Of a DNA stretch of 64,000 bases, positions 60,739 to 64,000 are shown one piece after another. Position numbers and translations under genes: made by a program. The notes under the pieces are model-generated. The model searched no databases. It was given only the letters and a program-made list of their open reading frames with translations, and was not told the origin of the DNA. Numbering within the stretch: the stretch's first letter is position 1; every line of letters starts with the position of its first letter. Source of the DNA: Isoptericola croceus (GTDB lineage Bacteria; Actinomycetota; Actinomycetes; Actinomycetales; Cellulomonadaceae); contig NZ_JARLLG010000001.1 in the NCBI RefSeq assembly GCF_029382255.1, positions 62,001 through 126,000 on the forward strand, written 5' to 3'.

Positions 60739-62374
60739 AGACGACGCTTCCCACCCGGCGCGGCACGCGGCCGGGACTCGTCGTGCACGAACCCCTGGTC
60801 CCGGTGCGGTCGGTGCCCCGACCGCACCGGGACCGATATCTGCAGGTACGGCGTCGTCGGCGTCCGGGACGGCCCAGCTCGTCGACGCCGGCTGCACACC
60901 GCTGGAGCAGGAGCTCGCCGACCTGCTCGCGGTCCACGTGGGTGCGGCGCACCCATACACCGCCCTGGAGCTCGACGCCGCGCACGTGGGGGCCGACTGC
61001 ACGTCCCGCGATCAGGCTTCTTCCGACCCGGCGCTCGACGCGCTGCTCGGGGACGCTCCAGGGCCGTCCCTCGCGGCGGCGCTGGCGGGGACGGAGCCCG
61101 CCGACCTCGACGACGCGTCCTTGATCGAGCTGCTGGCCGCCTGGGAACGGCTGGCTGCCTGGGCGCAGGCGGGATCCGCGGCGGCGCTCGGGGAGCTGCT
61201 CCTGCGGACGCGCGGATCGTCCCGGCACCAGTTCGTGGTCGACGAGGTCTCGGCCCGGTTGGGTCTGAGCCGGCACGCGGCCGCGCAGCGCGTCGGAGTG
61301 GCGCACGGTGCGCAGTCGATCCCCGAGGTGGCCGACGCGATGGCCGCGGGCGTGGCCGACCGGCGCAAGGCCGAGGCGCTCGTCTCGACCGGCCGGCTCG
61401 ACGACGTCCACCGGCGTGAGGTCGTCCGCGAGCTGCGTCCAGATCTCGAGCACCTCACGGTGCGACAGATCCGCGACCGGCTTCGCCGGGCCGAGATCGT
61501 CGTCGACCCCGAGGGTGCGCGCGAGCGGCACGCCAGGGCGCGGCGCACCCGGTCGGTGGTGCTCGAACCGGTCGACGACGCCATGGCCTACCTGACCGCG
61601 TACCTCCCCGCCGACGATGCCGTGCGCGCCTGGGTCGCGATCGACGACCTGGGAGCCGCGACCCGCCGGACGCCCGGGGAGGCGCGACGGCTCGACGAGT
61701 GCCGGGCCGATGCGCTGGTCGCGCTCCTCACCGGCGCCGTCGAACAGGCCGCCGCGGCCGGTGGGGGGTCACCCGACGAGGCACCGCACACGGAGGGGCC
61801 GCCCGTCCGGGCGTCTCGCACCCAGGCGTCGCCCGTCCAGGTGACGATCGCGGCCTCGACGCTGCTCGGCACCGACGACCTCCCGGCGATCCTCGCCGGG
61901 TACGGCCCGATCCCGGCGCCGATGGCGAGGACGATCGCCACCGACGCCGAGGCGACCTGGCAACGGATCCTCACCGATCCGGTCACCGGCGTGCTGACCG
62001 ACCGGTCGTCACGCTCGTACCGGCCGAGTCCCCGGCTGCGCGCGACCGTGCTCGCCCGCGACGCCACCTGCACCTTCCCCGGCTGCTCCGTCCCGGCGTC
62101 ACGCGGCGACCTCGACCACATCGCCGCCTTCGACCCGGGACGTGACGGGCCGCAGACGCACGGCGACAACCTCCACGCGCTGTGCCGCGCGCACCACCGG
62201 GCGAAGACCACCGGGGGCTGGTCGGTGGTGCGCGACCCGGAGTCCGGGGTCACCACCTGGACCTCACCGACGGAGCACCGGTACTTCAGACCGCCGTACC
62301 GGGCGGACCCTGCCCGCCCGCCCGGGCGTCCTCGCCGACGAGCGCCGATCGACGAGGGGCCGCCGCCCTTCTGA
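60731..62374 (+). CDS. DUF222/HNH endonuclease (13E12 repeat family)
   Basis: This 547-residue protein has a DUF222 domain (about residues 115-330: LLAAWERLAAWAQAGSAAALGELL ... VSARLGLSRHAAAQRVGVAH) and a C-terminal HNH nuclease motif (CTFPGCSVPASRGDLDHIAAFD ... NLHALCRAHHRAKTTGGW). The ATG at 60731 lies inside the SOS box; an in-frame ATG at 60695 is less likely. Residues about 20-35 (PGPGAVGAPTAPGP) are encoded by a 16-bp hairpin. Members are multicopy in actinobacterial genomes and their role is unclear. Confidence 0.88.
   Translation: MFEDDASHPARHAAGTRRARTPGPGAVGAPTAPGPISAGTASSASGTAQLVDAGCTPLEQELADLLAVHVGAAHPYTALELDAAHVGADCTSRDQASSDPALDALLGDAPGPSLAAALAGTEPADLDDASLIELLAAWERLAAWAQAGSAAALGELLLRTRGSSRHQFVVDEVSARLGLSRHAAAQRVGVAHGAQSIPEVADAMAAGVADRRKAEALVSTGRLDDVHRREVVRELRPDLEHLTVRQIRDRLRRAEIVVDPEGARERHARARRTRSVVLEPVDDAMAYLTAYLPADDAVRAWVAIDDLGAATRRTPGEARRLDECRADALVALLTGAVEQAAAAGGGSPDEAPHTEGPPVRASRTQASPVQVTIAASTLLGTDDLPAILAGYGPIPAPMARTIATDAEATWQRILTDPVTGVLTDRSSRSYRPSPRLRATVLARDATCTFPGCSVPASRGDLDHIAAFDPGRDGPQTHGDNLHALCRAHHRAKTTGGWSVVRDPESGVTTWTSPTEHRYFRPPYRADPARPPGRPRRRAPIDEGPPPF
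60798..60833. repeat. 16-bp hairpin in the HNH coding sequence
   Basis: GTCCCGGTGCGGTCGG (60798-60813) and CCGACCGCACCGGGAC (60818-60833) are exact complements with a 4-base loop. The core GGTGCGGTCG is shared with the REP-like repeats at 40.0-40.3 kb. Confidence 0.7.
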
Positions 62375-62392
62375 GCGTGCCAGGATGGTCGG

Positions 62393-62986
62393 ATGGAGAC
62401 GCACACACCGGTGACGGCCGACCATGTCGTGACCTGCGACGACGCCGGCAACCGGATCGGTACGGTCGCCCGGGCGGACGTGCACACCACCGACACCCCG
62501 TTGCACCTCGCGTTCTCCTGCTACCTGCTCGACGCCGACGACAACCTGCTGGTGACCCGCCGCGCCCTGGTGAAGCGCACCTGGCCCGGGGTGTGGACGA
62601 ACTCGTTCTGCGGTCACCTGCGGTGGACGGAGACGACCGAGGAGTCGCTGGTCCGTCATGCGGCCCACGAGCTGGGCGCCGAGGTGTCGGGCATCGAGGT
62701 CGTGCTGCCCGAGTTCCGCTATCGCGCCGTCGACGCGTCGGGGATCGTGGAGAACGAGATCTGCCCCGTCTACGTGGCCCGTGTCGTGGGGGACGTCGCG
62801 CCCAACCCGGACGAGGTCGCCGAGCACGTGTGGGCACCCGCTGACCAGGTCCGGGCGACCGTCGAGGCGACCCCGTGGGTGTTCAGCCCCTGGATGGTGC
62901 GTCAGGTGTCCGACGCGGCCGCCGTGCCGGCCACCGAGCGGACGGCCGGGGCGACAGTGCTCGCCGGCGCCCTCGGGCTGGCCTGA
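62393..62986 (+). CDS. idi: isopentenyl-diphosphate delta-isomerase, type I
   Basis: This 197-residue Nudix-fold enzyme interconverts IPP and DMAPP. Catalytic Cys73 is in WTNSFCGHLRW and catalytic Glu in GIVENEICPVY (Glu120/Glu122). The metal-binding His region is VHTTDTPLHLAF. Length and motifs match E. coli Idi. The start ATG follows the HNH gene after 18 bases. Confidence 0.95.
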   Translation: METHTPVTADHVVTCDDAGNRIGTVARADVHTTDTPLHLAFSCYLLDADDNLLVTRRALVKRTWPGVWTNSFCGHLRWTETTEESLVRHAAHELGAEVSGIEVVLPEFRYRAVDASGIVENEICPVYVARVVGDVAPNPDEVAEHVWAPADQVRATVEATPWVFSPWMVRQVSDAAAVPATERTAGATVLAGALGLA

Positions 62987-62992
62987 CGAGGC

Positions 62993-63523
62993 TCAGCGCA
63001 CGCGACGACGCGGCTCGCGCGGCGGCCACTCGCCGTCGTCGGAACCGTCGTCGGCCGCGAAGAGCAGCTCCTGCAGGCGGCGGTGCACGTCCTCGACGTC
63101 GGGGACGTCCGGGAGCACCATGCCCTGCTTCTCGGTCGCGTCGGAGACCACGAGGGTCCCACAGCCGAACATCCGGTCGACCAGGCCCTTCTCCATCGTG
63201 ACGTCGTTGACCCGGTAGAGGGGGATGTCGCGTCCCACGCGGGTCAGCAGCCCGGAGCGCATGGCGATCCGCTGGTTCGTCACCGAGAACGAGGTGGTGC
63301 GCCACTTCAGCCACGGCAGGAACACCCACACCACGGCGACCAGCGCGAGCACGCCCAGCGCGACCCACCGGCCGACGCCCTCGGGAACGAGGGTCATGAC
63401 GGCGACCGCGCTGACGAGCACGCCGATGAGCACCGCGGCCGGCCACACCAGCGCCTTCGGGTGCTCACGTAGCTCCATGACGACGTGCTCGCCGTCGATG
63501 AGGTTCTTCTCGCTCAGCGCCAT
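62993..63523 (-). CDS. PH-domain (bPH2) membrane protein
   Basis: The 176-residue protein has two membrane helices (ALVWPAAVLIGVLVSAVAVM and VALGVLALVAVVWVFLPWL) and then a bacterial PH domain (TTSFSVTNQRIAMRSGLLTRVGRDIPLYRVNDVTMEKGLVDRMFGCGTLVV). The tail is acidic then Arg-rich. This is the common YdbS/YdbT-like layout. Its role is unknown. It is convergent with idi. Confidence 0.87.
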   Translation of the reverse strand: MALSEKNLIDGEHVVMELREHPKALVWPAAVLIGVLVSAVAVMTLVPEGVGRWVALGVLALVAVVWVFLPWLKWRTTSFSVTNQRIAMRSGLLTRVGRDIPLYRVNDVTMEKGLVDRMFGCGTLVVSDATEKQGMVLPDVPDVEDVHRRLQELLFAADDGSDDGEWPPREPRRRVR

Positions 63524-63527
63524 GGCG

Positions 63528-64000
63528 TCATCCTGCCACCTGGTTCCACGCCTCGATCGTGGCCAGGCCGTGCGACGTGCCGAGCGTGCAGATCGCCGCG
63601 GTGCCGAGCTCCAGCCGGGCGCCGAGCGCCGGGTCGACCTCCAGCCACGCGGTGGCGAGGACGCGGAGCAGGTGGCCGTGCGCGACGGCGAGCACGGTGG
63701 CGCCGTCGTCGATCGCCGGCCGGACCCGGGCGACGAACTGCGCGGCGCGTGCCCGGACCTCCGCGAGCGTCTCGCCCGGGTGGTGGTCGCCGTCGGGCGA
63801 GGGCTCGTCCGGGTCGTGGGGCAGGACGTGCACGCCGTCGCGGAAGATCTCGTAGTCGCGACCGAGGGTCGCCGAGACCTCGGCCGAGGTACGGCCCTCG
63901 ACGGGCCCGTAGTCCCACTCGGCGAGGTCCGGGTCGACGACGACGTCGGTGAAGCCTGCGAGCTCGGCGGTGCGCCGGGCACGGACGAGCGGCGAGCAGT
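63528..64000 (-). CDS. histidine phosphatase family protein (5' truncated at window edge)
   Basis: 156 residues are visible. The frame is open through base 64000, so the N-terminal RHG motif lies outside. The visible part has CSPLVRARRTAELAG (conserved SxxxRAxxTA), the acid LAEWDYGPVEGRT and the second catalytic His in VLAVAHGHLLRVLA. It is a phosphoglycerate-mutase-like phosphatase; the substrate is not clear. The stop is 4 bases upstream of the PH-domain gene start. Confidence 0.88.
   Translation of the reverse strand, partial: CSPLVRARRTAELAGFTDVVVDPDLAEWDYGPVEGRTSAEVSATLGRDYEIFRDGVHVLPHDPDEPSPDGDHHPGETLAEVRARAAQFVARVRPAIDDGATVLAVAHGHLLRVLATAWLEVDPALGARLELGTAAICTLGTSHGLATIEAWNQVAG

Overview
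This window is very GC-rich chromosomal DNA with densely packed genes, many stop/start overlaps of the ATGA or GTGA type, and frequent GTG starts. The gene families point to an Actinomycetota genome: NarL-type two-component pairs, DUF222/HNH (13E12-type) nuclease, TipAS-MerR, MpaB-like DUF2236 protein, arsenate reductases of the low-molecular-weight phosphatase fold and ArsR-ArsC fusions. A Micrococcales host (Cellulomonas/Promicromonospora-like) is my best guess from gene content only. No rRNA, tRNA, CRISPR array or complete mobile element was seen.

Layout. 1-5.3 kb: the end of a chloroperoxidase-like hydrolase, a NarL-type kinase/regulator pair, and a divergent membrane protein plus multicopper oxidase. 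5.4-8.1 kb: an ACC deaminase (acdS), then a HipB antitoxin gene with a palindromic upstream region and a hipA that is frameshifted in a (GC)4 run. 8.1-12.2 kb: a three-gene translationally coupled cassette that looks ESX/WXG100-related. 12.4-27.8 kb: mostly housekeeping or accessory metabolism (glutamate decarboxylase, ribokinase, methyltransferase with a LuxR-TPR regulator, serine hydrolase, AI-2E exporter family, TipA-like regulator, D-amino-acid oxidase). 28-30.3 kb: a polar amino acid ABC importer whose binding-protein gene is separated from the permease by a 15-bp hairpin. 30.5-39.8 kb: deacetylase, amidohydrolase, a three-gene membrane-envelope cluster, a fumarase/ASL-superfamily lyase and a large low-complexity secreted protein.

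39.8-53.8 kb is the most interesting part. A high-affinity phosphate importer (pstSCAB, with a PHO box and a following OmpR-type regulator whose receiver lacks the phospho-acceptor Asp) is bracketed by arsenic genes. On its left are an ArsR gene divergent from an ArsO-like flavoprotein gene. On its right is a seven-gene, tightly spaced, minus-strand operon: acr3, arsR-arsC fusion, arsC, CoA-disulfide-reductase/rhodanese, APC permease, arsR, and a second HTH-LMW-phosphatase fusion. Short AT-rich motifs are shared between the acr3, flavoprotein and pstS control regions, suggesting joint control of phosphate uptake and arsenic detoxification. This is an inference that can be tested.

53.9-64 kb: a TetR-controlled ABC exporter with a perfect palindrome over the tetR start codon, a MOSC protein, two GNAT genes and a kinase-like resistance gene around an IS3-type transposase remnant, a DUF222/HNH gene with a perfect actinobacterial SOS box over its start codon, isopentenyl-diphosphate isomerase, a PH-domain membrane protein and a truncated histidine phosphatase. 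REP-like hairpins occur at 40.0-40.3 kb, and a related one lies inside the HNH gene.
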